This document shows positions 8,071 to 16,230 of a stretch of 64,000 nt of DNA, in pieces. Under the pieces are notes generated by a model that saw only the letters and a list, made by a program, of their open reading frames with translations, was not told the origin of the DNA and searched no databases. A program made the position numbers and the translations under genes. Origin of the DNA: Permianibacter aggregans (GTDB lineage Bacteria > Pseudomonadota > Gammaproteobacteria > Enterobacterales > Permianibacteraceae); NCBI RefSeq assembly GCF_009756665.1, contig NZ_CP037953.1:3844001-3908000 (forward strand), given 5' to 3'. Numbering within the stretch: the first letter of the stretch is position 1; the number at the start of each line of letters is the position of its first letter.

Positions 8071-10053
8071 ATGAAAAAGTTTATCTTGATTGACCATTCT
8101 ATTAAAGACTCAGGAGGTCACCATCTAGAGTATGCTGCCAGAGTCTTGAGGGCGGCAAAGGCGGAAGGGTTTGAGACCGTACTTGCAACCAATAAGGTGG
8201 CGGATATTGGTGTGATTGAAGATGTCGATTCTATTAAGCCTGTATTCACGTACACGTTCTGGGAGAATTTTAGAAGTGAGTCGATACGGTCCGTTGTAAA
8301 AGGTGGGTTTATACTAGAACATCTTCGCAATTTTGCTTCGCGTTTAAAATACTCATTCTTGTTCACTGATATCGGTTTTTCAGTAATTGCTTTGAAGGAA
8401 GGCTTTGGGTTAAGAGAGATATTGGAGCGTTACTCATCGGGTTTTTCCGGAAGGAGTATTTCGGTTGTTTCTATTTTAATTGCATGGGTTTTGACGCGCC
8501 TAGAATTTGTTGTTCTAAAAGTCGAGAAAAAGCTTTCATTCTTTGGGCGCTTATACGAAAGAACTAAAAGGGTTTTAAAATTATTTACGTTGCTTTTTGC
8601 TGCACTAGTTCTATCACCTATTCTTATTTTCGTGGTTCTAGTGGGGCTGCGGCGCGTGTCAAAGCGTAGACAACATTATGTGGATACGTTTTTAGCGGAT
8701 CTTAGGAATATGGAGGCCGTAACATGCGTGAATGACGGCGATGTTATTTTTATTCCAACGCTAGGAAACCCGGAATTACTCGGATGTGCCGAATTTATTC
8801 GGGCAACAAATAAAAAATTTTCATGGCATTTTTTGTTTAGAAGAAACATTTTCGAGAAACGAGAGCCCTCCTATTCTGAGGAGATGCAGAGGAATTTCAC
8901 GTTGGCTCATGTATTGAGTCACACAAGAAAAGATCTGAGAGAGGCAAACGCTTTCTTTTACACAGATACTGATGCATTAACAGAGCAGTACAATAGGTTT
9001 GGCGTCTTTGATTTCAAAACGCTTCCAATCCCTCATGATGAGAGCTTAATAAGAACAAAGAGTCTTGATGGAGCTGATGGGGTTATTAGGGTTACCTATC
9101 TCGGTGATGCAAGAGATGAAAAAGGATTTCAGCTTTTGCCAAAGCTCGTCGATGACATGTTTTCTCTTGACTCATTTTCAAGGCGTATTTCGTTTGTTTT
9201 CCAGAGTAACTTTAATACCAAATTAGGTGAACCTGAAACAAGGGTTGCGAAATCAGAGCTTTCTCATTGGGATTGTGCGAGAGTCAACTTAATTGAAGGG
9301 CCGTTTGGTAGCGATGTTTATAATAAACTTATTTGTGATTCAGATATATTGCTGATTCCATATAACGCAAGAAATTATTACGCAAGAAGCTCGGGGGTAT
9401 ACGCCGAAGCTAGAGTAGCTGGAGTGCCATTTGTAACGGCAGATAAATCATGGATGTCGCAAGAGTTGCTCCAGGAGCGTAACTCGCATTTCTCGGATTG
9501 CGTGAGTAAATTTCACGTTCGTACTTTGTATCGTTTTGATGGAACTGAAAAGCGTGCAAAGTTAACGCTTAATGGTTTAAGGACCGATTCATCTCCCATT
9601 ATCATTAAGGTCGTGCAAAAGTTTCCTAAGCCGGGAGTGTTTCTTGATATTTCGAGGCAGTCAACAGGAGAGCCTTGTGAACTGGCAAAACGTTTTTTAC
9701 AAACTTCGACAGTCGATTTGAGAGCGCTGGAGTCGTACTGTTTAATTCGGGCGAATGCTACCCATGGTTGCGAGTTAAGTTTGCACGTAGACTTTGGCGA
9801 TGGAAAACCTGTTGAGTATGATAAGTCAGAGTTTAGCGACATTGAGCTCTTTGTCATCGAGCTCCAAAATAACGACGAAATTACAGACTCGTTTTGTGGG
9901 GCAACCTACGTGAATGATGATGATTTCACGCTTGCAACACTTGAGGTTTTGAATAAGTACTCGCTCTATGAGAAACAGGCAAAAACTTCCTCGATTCGAT
10001 GGGCTTCGTTACATTCGGCTAGAACTCTAGTTCGTGTACTTGGGGAAGCTTGA
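8071..10053 (+). CDS. Large GT-B-like glycosyltransferase with internal membrane segments
   Basis: About 660 aa, no close family recognised. The N-terminus (KKFILIDHSIKDSGGHHLEY) resembles the acceptor-side half of GT4-type enzymes. Two hydrophobic stretches follow at about residues 130-150 and 165-190. The nucleotide-sugar half is recognisable in TYLGDARDEKGFQLLPKLVD and in YNARNYYARSSGVYAEARVAG, where the conserved Glu would contact the donor. About 170 residues of unknown fold follow. The start ATG at 8071 is preceded by GGAAGAG. The frame is open from a TTG at 8053. AT-rich, like its neighbours. Probably a membrane-associated transferase building the locus glycan. Confidence 0.7.
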   Translation: MKKFILIDHSIKDSGGHHLEYAARVLRAAKAEGFETVLATNKVADIGVIEDVDSIKPVFTYTFWENFRSESIRSVVKGGFILEHLRNFASRLKYSFLFTDIGFSVIALKEGFGLREILERYSSGFSGRSISVVSILIAWVLTRLEFVVLKVEKKLSFFGRLYERTKRVLKLFTLLFAALVLSPILIFVVLVGLRRVSKRRQHYVDTFLADLRNMEAVTCVNDGDVIFIPTLGNPELLGCAEFIRATNKKFSWHFLFRRNIFEKREPSYSEEMQRNFTLAHVLSHTRKDLREANAFFYTDTDALTEQYNRFGVFDFKTLPIPHDESLIRTKSLDGADGVIRVTYLGDARDEKGFQLLPKLVDDMFSLDSFSRRISFVFQSNFNTKLGEPETRVAKSELSHWDCARVNLIEGPFGSDVYNKLICDSDILLIPYNARNYYARSSGVYAEARVAGVPFVTADKSWMSQELLQERNSHFSDCVSKFHVRTLYRFDGTEKRAKLTLNGLRTDSSPIIIKVVQKFPKPGVFLDISRQSTGEPCELAKRFLQTSTVDLRALESYCLIRANATHGCELSLHVDFGDGKPVEYDKSEFSDIELFVIELQNNDEITDSFCGATYVNDDDFTLATLEVLNKYSLYEKQAKTSSIRWASLHSARTLVRVLGEA

Positions 10054-11186
10054 TGTCAAAAAATGTAGTCACCATTTCTGATACTGTTGTTGGGTACGGA
10101 TCCCCACAAATACTTGATTTTACGCGATCCATGTCCGAGACCACGGGAGGGCGTTCTATATTGGTTCAGCCGCTCGTTCCACAAAGGCCAGTGTTGAAGA
10201 CCGATGAACGATACACTGTTATTGAGACGGTGCCAACCGCGTGTCACCCATATTCTTTTCTGGGAAGGCAGGAGTATCTTTCTGAATGTGCCAAGATTGT
10301 GAATGCAGAAAAGCCACGAGTCTTAATCATAACAAACTATATTTTGTTTGACATTTTCGAACAACTTAAACATAAGCCACGCATAGTGATCCATCTTGCT
10401 CTTGAAGATTTAGAGCCTATTCTGGCTGGTGAGTTTCCAGAGCAGCGGTTGCGGCGTCTCAAGCATCAAGCAAAGAATGTCGGAATTTGGTTATTTCCAG
10501 AGCGTAATCGCGCAGTACATGATTGTCAGATTCTTGGTATTCCATACGATAAGATTCACATCTTTTATAACGTTGCCAACAGTGATTTTGATGAGCACTC
10601 AAAAAAGAGAAATGGTCGTCTAATCTATTCTGGGACATTGGATATTGAATTGTCAGTGGGGCGATATATTTTTGAACAGGAGCTTGCTCCTTACCCAATA
10701 GATGTTTACGGAGACTTGCAAGGCTCGGCTTCCTCTAAGTCCGCACTGAAATCCAACTTGAAATCCTTGGCAGCGCTTGGGAGCTCTAATAGTATACGTT
10801 GGTTCGGTCAAATTCCCGGTAAAAGATTGGACTCTATTTTACCCGAGTATACTTTCTCCATCGTGTTTTGGATGCCTGTAAGGCACGCGTTATTAAATGC
10901 TGCGCCTAACAAGTTTTTTCAAGCAATTGCAAACGGCGTTCCAGTAGTATCTGCTCCACATCCTCAGTGCAAGATGTTGATCGAGCGATATAATTGCGGA
11001 ATTGTTTTGGATGGGTGGGAGAAGTCGAACTTTCTGAAAGGTGTGGAGGCGGCTACGTCGTTGGCTTCCAAGCCAGGGTATCAACAGCTAGTAGATGGTT
11101 GTCGCAAAGCAGTAGCGTGCGAACTTTCCTGGACAGTGCAGTTCGGAAGGTTCATTGCTAAGTTCAAGTTAGATGGTGATTTATGA
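10053..11186 (+). CDS. Glycosyltransferase, GT-B fold (GT4-like)
   Basis: A 377-aa protein. The first half is poorly conserved. The second half shows RLIYSGTLDIELSVGRYIFE, a GQIPGKRLDSILPEY segment, and NKFFQAIANGVPVVSAPHPQ, the donor-binding region of GT4-type transferases. No signal peptide or membrane segment is seen, so it is likely a peripheral cytoplasmic enzyme adding one sugar of the repeat unit. Its ATG shares one base with the preceding stop (TGATG) and its stop overlaps the next start (ATGA), which places it firmly inside the operon. Confidence 0.75.
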   Translation: MSKNVVTISDTVVGYGSPQILDFTRSMSETTGGRSILVQPLVPQRPVLKTDERYTVIETVPTACHPYSFLGRQEYLSECAKIVNAEKPRVLIITNYILFDIFEQLKHKPRIVIHLALEDLEPILAGEFPEQRLRRLKHQAKNVGIWLFPERNRAVHDCQILGIPYDKIHIFYNVANSDFDEHSKKRNGRLIYSGTLDIELSVGRYIFEQELAPYPIDVYGDLQGSASSKSALKSNLKSLAALGSSNSIRWFGQIPGKRLDSILPEYTFSIVFWMPVRHALLNAAPNKFFQAIANGVPVVSAPHPQCKMLIERYNCGIVLDGWEKSNFLKGVEAATSLASKPGYQQLVDGCRKAVACELSWTVQFGRFIAKFKLDGDL

Positions 11187-12136
11187 AAGATCAGAAAGTT
11201 CTATGTACAGGTGCTACTGGGTTCTTAGGAAGGCACGTTGTAAGTGCGCTACAAGAGCGTTATGGTGAATCTAATGTCGTCTCGGTGTCGTCGAAAGACT
11301 ATAATCTGCTCAACTTTTCAGATTGCCAGAAAATGTTGGTCGATACTAACCCTGGTATAGTTGTTCACTTGGCCGCTTACTCTGGAGGTATAGGCGCTAA
11401 CAGAAAATACCCAGCGGATTTTTTCTTCAAAAACTCTTTGTTCGTGACCAATATGTTTGAGGCTGCGGCGAGGTTCGGCCTGAAAAAGCTGGTGTACACG
11501 ATGGGGGGGTGCAGTTATCCTGCGAAAGCGACGTCGCCTATCGATGAGTCGCAAATGTGGAATGGTTATCCACAACAGGAGAGTGCAGGGTATTCAGTTG
11601 CAAAAAAAATGGGAATCGTTGCTTCGGAAAGCTATAGACAACAGTATGGTCTGAATTCTGTCGTTTTGATACCAGGAAATCTTTATGGCGAGTACGATAA
11701 TTTTCGTACTGAAGAGTCGCATGTGGTGCCTGCGATGGTGCGTCGTTATTTCGAGACGAAACAACGTGGCGAAAAGTCAATTACGATGTGGGGGGATGGT
11801 AGCCCTGTCCGCGATTTCGCATACGCCGGCGATGTCGCAAAACTGATTCCGTGGTTTCTCGAGAACTACGATAGTAGCGAACCGGTTAACATTTCTTCAG
11901 GAACTGAAACTTCTATACGTTATCTCGCGGAAACCATCAAAGAGAAGATGGGCTGGGATGGAACGATTGAATGGGATACATCAAAACCCAATGGTCAGAT
12001 GGTAAAGATCTTTGACGTAAAACGGTTAAACGCTCTAGGGCTTTCTTGTGACACCCCATTGAGTGAGGGGCTGGATAGAACCATCAAATGGTTTGAAAAA
12101 AATTACGCAGCTGCATCGGATGGCTTGCGTTTGTGA
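11183..12136 (+). CDS. GDP-L-fucose synthase-like SDR epimerase/reductase
   Basis: A 317-aa SDR with the Rossmann motif CTGATGFLGRH. The catalytic set is that of GDP-fucose synthase (Fcl/WcaG): MGGCSYP with the conserved Cys, SAGYSVAKK with YxxxK, and NLYGEYDNF followed by ESHVVPAMVRR with the catalytic His. Fcl epimerises C3/C5 and reduces C4 of GDP-4-keto-6-deoxymannose. In a heptose locus the homologues act on GDP-4-keto-6-deoxy-heptose. No Gmd-type 4,6-dehydratase is visible in the window, so the substrate is unresolved. A 21-base hairpin lies just after the stop. Confidence 0.83.
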   Translation: MKDQKVLCTGATGFLGRHVVSALQERYGESNVVSVSSKDYNLLNFSDCQKMLVDTNPGIVVHLAAYSGGIGANRKYPADFFFKNSLFVTNMFEAAARFGLKKLVYTMGGCSYPAKATSPIDESQMWNGYPQQESAGYSVAKKMGIVASESYRQQYGLNSVVLIPGNLYGEYDNFRTEESHVVPAMVRRYFETKQRGEKSITMWGDGSPVRDFAYAGDVAKLIPWFLENYDSSEPVNISSGTETSIRYLAETIKEKMGWDGTIEWDTSKPNGQMVKIFDVKRLNALGLSCDTPLSEGLDRTIKWFEKNYAAASDGLRL

Positions 12137-12159
12137 GTCATTGAGCGTTCAAGTTCGTT

Positions 12160-12180
12160 GCTGCCGGCATTGTCGGCAGC
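12160..12180 (+). repeat. Intergenic hairpin (7-bp stem)
   Basis: A perfect inverted repeat GCTGCCG / CGGCAGC separated by 7 bases, in the 97-bp gap between the Fcl-like gene and the next SDR gene. There is no T-tract after it, so it is not a normal Rho-independent terminator. It may act as an mRNA stability or partial attenuation element. Confidence 0.5.
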
Positions 12181-12233
12181 AGATTCTTGAATCAGATCCT
12201 GAACAGTAAATGCCTATTTTTGAGAGGAGCAAC

Positions 12234-12995
12234 ATGTACTATATTCTGGGTGGAAATGGCTTTGTCGGGTCTGCATATGCGAAACTTTTGGCTGAACTGA
12301 ACTTGCCATTTCAGGTTATCTCTCGAGGTAACTATCAAAAATTTGTTGGCACGTCTTGTGATGTATTAATCAATGCCAATGGAAACTCGAAAAAGTTTCT
12401 TGGTAATACAGATCCTGAAAAAGAGTTTATAGAAAGCGTTCTCAGCGTAAGAAAGAGTTTAATTGATTTCAAGTTCAACAAGTATGTGTATCTTTCTACG
12501 AGTGATATCTATCCGGACTGCTCGAATGTCGAGCTGACACATGAAGATACGATTCCCGATGTGACTAAGCAAAGCACCTATGGATTTCATAAGTATCTCG
12601 CTGAGCAATGTGTTCGCCATTCCTCTAAGCGCTGGCTAATTGTGCGACAGGGCGGTTTTGTGGGTGAAGGGCTTAAAAAGAATGCCATTTATGACGTACT
12701 ACATGGCGAGAAACTTTGGGTTAATCCAGAAAGTACGTTTCAGTTCATCAATACGCTTGACTCGGCGAGATGTGTATTGGAACTCATTAAGAGTGACATT
12801 AATAATGAGGTGGTCAACCTTACAGCAAAAGGCGTTATTTCCATTGCTCATGTCATGAAGCTTGCGAACCGTGAGATTCCAGGTGGTGAGGATGCAAAAC
12901 CAGTGCACTACGAAATCTCAACAAAAAAAGTAGAGCAACTTGTTGAGCTGCCCACAACGATTGAAACGATTACTCGCTTTTTAGATGTGCATTAA
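12234..12995 (+). CDS. Small NAD-dependent epimerase/dehydratase (SDR), substrate unknown
   Basis: About 253 aa, short for an extended SDR. YYILGGNGFVGSAYAK at the very N-terminus is the nucleotide-binding motif, YVYLSTSDIYPD precedes the active site, and STYGFHKYLAE gives the YxxxK pair. The start ATG at 12234 was chosen because GAGAGGAG lies directly upstream and because it places the glycine motif at residue 5. An in-frame ATG at 12210 lacks both. Probably another nucleotide-sugar modifying enzyme of the glycan locus. The reaction is unknown. Confidence 0.75.
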   Translation: MYYILGGNGFVGSAYAKLLAELNLPFQVISRGNYQKFVGTSCDVLINANGNSKKFLGNTDPEKEFIESVLSVRKSLIDFKFNKYVYLSTSDIYPDCSNVELTHEDTIPDVTKQSTYGFHKYLAEQCVRHSSKRWLIVRQGGFVGEGLKKNAIYDVLHGEKLWVNPESTFQFINTLDSARCVLELIKSDINNEVVNLTAKGVISIAHVMKLANREIPGGEDAKPVHYEISTKKVEQLVELPTTIETITRFLDVH

Positions 12996-13001
12996 TATCT
13001 G

Positions 13002-14417
13002 ATGAACGCACTGTTTAAATGGGTAGGATTGCTGGCTCCTCCGATAAGAAGAATTCACGCTCAACGCGATGAGTATGCACGCCGCCTTGAGGCGAATGCG
13101 CATCAAAATGAGCAGTTACGGACTAAGTTCGAGCAAGAGAACTCGATACTGTCAAATATTGCTCTTGGCTTGCGTGCAAAAATTGAGCAGATGGAACAAG
13201 CGGCTCGCGAACAAATAGAACGCGAAAGATGTCTTTTACAAGAGCGGAATCAGGCCAATGAAAAGATGGTTTCCATTGCAGAAGAGCGAGCGAAGTGTCA
13301 GAAAGAGCTTGACCTCCAGAAAACAGAAATCAATCAGCTGCGTCGCTTAGTAAAAAGCAAGCGTAGAACCATTTTAAAGTTTCGTAAAAGACTGACAAGC
13401 GAGCGTGAGCAGCATAAAGAGGCGCGCGCGATAGCATCCATTTACCAAAAAAAGTTGAGAGTTGCTGAAGCTCAAGTTCAAGGAATGATCCGGCTTTTAC
13501 GAGAGGAGCGAGTTCATAATGCCGTGACATCAACTGGACAGTCTCGTGTGGCGTCGTTGTCCACGAGCTCAAATTTCGAGAGAAATCAGAGCTTACGAAA
13601 GCTTCATATTATAGGTTTCGCTCGATCTGGCACAACTATAACGATGGATATACTCAACTCCAGTCCCGATGTTTTTATTTTTAATGAATTGAATTTGCAC
13701 GCGCTCAGACACGATATAACGGTATTTAGAGATTACGGCGGGGATAATTTTTTAGAACAGTTTCTGGCTAGAAAAATGGCTGAACTCCCGCAGCTGTATA
13801 AAGGAGCGATCGTACCTGATGTCATTGAAAGCTTTAGTACTCCAGATGAGCTGATAACGGCGTTAATGGGGCAGTTTCAGTATGTAGGGGATAAGATTGC
13901 CCTCGCAGCGAGGGATTTCTCTGGGCGTTCTGATATTGAGCTTATAGATGAGTTTGTTCGGAGAGAGCGCAACGCTACGCTGATCTTTTGCTTAAGGAAG
14001 CCAAGTGAAATTCTCTACTCTGTTTCAAAGATGTTTCCAGGGGCTAATATAGCAGAGTGGTTTGATTGTATTTGCCGATATATGAACTTGGCTTTAAGGG
14101 CGTTTTTACATTCAAATTCTGCAATGCTGGTTTTTCATGCGGGTATTAATTGCAAATTGATATCAGATCTTGAGACCGTGCTTGGCATCAATTGTCAAAT
14201 AAGCATTAACGCTGTTGGTCGGAAATTTCAGCATAAATCCATTGATTACCCCTCAGAAATTAGTGAACGGTGTTGCGAGATCGATGTGAAGTTTATAGAA
14301 CTTGAGAATCATCTTACTGCGGGAGAAATCGCGTTAGTTTTCTCTAGAACGGATTTTCTTGTAAAGAAAATAGCTGAATTTATACGTTTTTTGGAACAAA
14401 TGGCGGACCTCAAATAA
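13002..14417 (+). CDS. Coiled-coil protein with C-terminal sulfotransferase-like domain
   Basis: A 471-aa two-part protein. Residues about 18-175 are rich in Glu, Lys, Arg and Gln with heptad spacing and no proline, giving a long coiled coil. From about residue 200, LHIIGFARSGTTITMDIL is a 5'-phosphosulfate-binding-loop-like motif, and ATLIFCLRKPSEILYSV fits the 3'-phosphate site of PAPS-dependent sulfotransferases. It may sulfate the glycan. The long coiled coil next to an ABC-exporter glycan locus recalls chain-length rulers such as WbdD, although the domain order is reversed. Function is inferred, not proven. Confidence 0.65.
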   Translation: MNALFKWVGLLAPPIRRIHAQRDEYARRLEANAHQNEQLRTKFEQENSILSNIALGLRAKIEQMEQAAREQIERERCLLQERNQANEKMVSIAEERAKCQKELDLQKTEINQLRRLVKSKRRTILKFRKRLTSEREQHKEARAIASIYQKKLRVAEAQVQGMIRLLREERVHNAVTSTGQSRVASLSTSSNFERNQSLRKLHIIGFARSGTTITMDILNSSPDVFIFNELNLHALRHDITVFRDYGGDNFLEQFLARKMAELPQLYKGAIVPDVIESFSTPDELITALMGQFQYVGDKIALAARDFSGRSDIELIDEFVRRERNATLIFCLRKPSEILYSVSKMFPGANIAEWFDCICRYMNLALRAFLHSNSAMLVFHAGINCKLISDLETVLGINCQISINAVGRKFQHKSIDYPSEISERCCEIDVKFIELENHLTAGEIALVFSRTDFLVKKIAEFIRFLEQMADLK

Positions 14418-14453
14418 GTCCTCCGAGGACTGCTTAATTATTAGGATGAATCT

Positions 14454-15437
14454 ATGATTATCTCTAGAACCCCATTTAGAATCTCTTTTTTTGGCGGTGG
14501 TACAGACTATCCCGGTTGGTACCTTAAAAATGGTGGAGCAGTGCTTAGTACGTCATTCGACAAGTACTGTTATATTACTTGCAGGGAACTGCCACCATTT
14601 TTTGATCATAAATATCGAATTGCCTATTCTCGTGTAGAAAATGCACTGACTGCGGATTCTATTGAGCATCCTGCAGTTCGCGCAGTTATTTCTCAAATGG
14701 AAATAAATGAAGGATTGGAAATTCACTGTGACGCAGATCTCCCGGCGCGCTCTGGCTTGGGATCGAGTTCCTCGTTTGTTGTGGGGCTATTAAATGCGTT
14801 AAAAGCTTACAAAGGTATCAGAGTTTCAAAACAGTGGCTGGCTAAAGAGGCAATACGCATTGAACAAGAGGTTCTTGCTGAAAGTGTTGGGTCACAGGAC
14901 CAGACTGCGGCGGCCTTTGGGGGAATGAATGTTATTCATTTCGATCGAGATGGTGGAATACGAGTTGAACCAGTCATCTGCTCGAGAGATAGGGTAGAGC
15001 TTCTTAACGATCATCTTATGTTGTTTTTCACAGGATTTTCAAGAATCGCATCAGAAGTCGCAAAAGCGCAAGTTCAGAATATCTCAAAAAAAGAAGCCGA
15101 TTTGCATCGGATGCGCACGATGGTTGATGAGGGCTTGGAAATACTGTGTGAGAATCGTGATATTAGAGAGTTCGGTGAGCTACTACATTTGGGCTGGACA
15201 CTTAAGCGCGGCCTGTCTGAAAAGGTAAGTAATGATCAGATTGATGCTCTTTATGAACGCGCCCGAATTGCTGGTGCGGTTGGTGGCAAGTTGTTGGGGG
15301 CTGGCGCGGGGGGATTTATGCTGCTTTTTGTCGAGCCTTCGCGTAGAAACGAAGTTAAGGCTGCTTTGAGTGAGTTGATTCACGTTCCTTTTAGGTTCGA
15401 GAATTCAGGGGCTCAAGTAGTTTACTATCAGCCATAA
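14454..15437 (+). CDS. hddA: D-glycero-D-manno-heptose 7-phosphate kinase (GHMP family)
   Basis: HddA-type GHMP kinase (327 aa) that phosphorylates C1 of D-glycero-D-manno-heptose-7-phosphate to the alpha-1,7-bisphosphate used for GDP-heptose. The N-terminal SRTPFRISFFGGGTDYPGW is characteristic. ARSGLGSSSSFVVGLLNAL is the GHMP ATP-binding motif 2 and GGKLLGAGAGGFMLLF is motif 3. The length matches the family. With HddC and GmhA (4.5-5.9 kb) and GmhB just downstream, the pathway is complete within the window. Its stop lies at the edge of a long terminator-like hairpin. Confidence 0.92.
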   Translation: MIISRTPFRISFFGGGTDYPGWYLKNGGAVLSTSFDKYCYITCRELPPFFDHKYRIAYSRVENALTADSIEHPAVRAVISQMEINEGLEIHCDADLPARSGLGSSSSFVVGLLNALKAYKGIRVSKQWLAKEAIRIEQEVLAESVGSQDQTAAAFGGMNVIHFDRDGGIRVEPVICSRDRVELLNDHLMLFFTGFSRIASEVAKAQVQNISKKEADLHRMRTMVDEGLEILCENRDIREFGELLHLGWTLKRGLSEKVSNDQIDALYERARIAGAVGGKLLGAGAGGFMLLFVEPSRRNEVKAALSELIHVPFRFENSGAQVVYYQP

Positions 15438-15492
15438 AAGCCCAATTCATTAATCATAAAGCGATTTTGATTAATTAGTTCAATTGGCTTTT
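15436..15492 (+). terminator. Long imperfect hairpin with T-tract after hddA
   Basis: AAAAGCC near the stop codon pairs with GGCTTTT at the far end, and the inner ATTAATCA pairs with TGATTAAT. The structure ends in CTTTT, so it can act as a Rho-independent terminator. About 165 bp of AT-rich sequence without a gene follows, where a promoter for the next gene may lie. Confidence 0.5.
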
Positions 15493-15659
15493 GGGTCTTG
15501 GAGAGCGAACCAAAGTCAAATGAGCAAGGATAGGCTTCACCTTTAATCATTACATTTGGTGTTGTGAATATGGACTATTTTGGACCAGCACGCAAAATGC
15601 AAATGAATGCCTAGTATTGCTTTTCATTATTCTTACATGATGTCAAATTTTCAGGTTGT

Positions 15660-16229
15660 ATGATGCGATACAAATGCGTGATTCTCGACAGAGACGGGGT
15701 GATAAATCACGACTCAGACTCTTACATTAAGTCACTTGAGGAATGGTCCCCCATTTGTGGCTCTATTTCGGCAATCGCAGAACTCTGTAAGCTTGGATTG
15801 ACGGTTTGTGTCGCAACCAATCAATCCGCTGTAGCGCGAGGCTTAATGACGGAAGAATCATTACTTCGAATTCATGAGCACTTGAAAACCCTTGTTAAGG
15901 ATGCAGGGGGATGCATCAAAGAAATTCACTATTGTCCTCATCACCCTCAGGACAACTGTACATGCCGTAAACCAAACTCGGGGATGCTGGAAAATATTTG
16001 TACCAACCTACACTTCCACCCGAGTGAGGTTTTGTTTGTAGGCGATAATCATAGTGATTACGAATGCGCGAAACGTTTTGGCTGTGATTTTGCTTTGGTG
16101 CTAACGGGAAAAGGCGCGCGAGTAGAAAAACTGATCGATAAAAATGTCAGTCGCTTTCTGAATTTGCAGGCGCTTGTAACATCATTGAGAGACCAAGGAA
16201 TTAAGGACCCCGCGCTAGATTCCCGATAA
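15660..16229 (+). CDS. gmhB: D-glycero-D-manno-heptose 1,7-bisphosphate 7-phosphatase
   Basis: GmhB (189 aa, usual length), an HAD-superfamily phosphatase that removes the C7 phosphate of heptose-1,7-bisphosphate. ILDRDGVIN holds the nucleophile Asp and the acid/base Asp. VATNQSAVARG is HAD motif II. The zinc-binding loop is CPHHPQDNCTCRKP with three Cys and one His, and FVGDNHSDYECAK is motif IV. It acts between HddA and HddC. An adjacent second ATG at 15663 is also possible. It is preceded by 222 bp without a gene. Confidence 0.93.
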   Translation: MMRYKCVILDRDGVINHDSDSYIKSLEEWSPICGSISAIAELCKLGLTVCVATNQSAVARGLMTEESLLRIHEHLKTLVKDAGGCIKEIHYCPHHPQDNCTCRKPNSGMLENICTNLHFHPSEVLFVGDNHSDYECAKRFGCDFALVLTGKGARVEKLIDKNVSRFLNLQALVTSLRDQGIKDPALDSR

Positions 16230-16230
16230 A

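Noticed and set aside
12160-12180. Hairpin after the Fcl-like gene as a terminator
   Set aside because: There is no T-tract and the same-strand glycan genes continue, so it was listed only as a hairpin.
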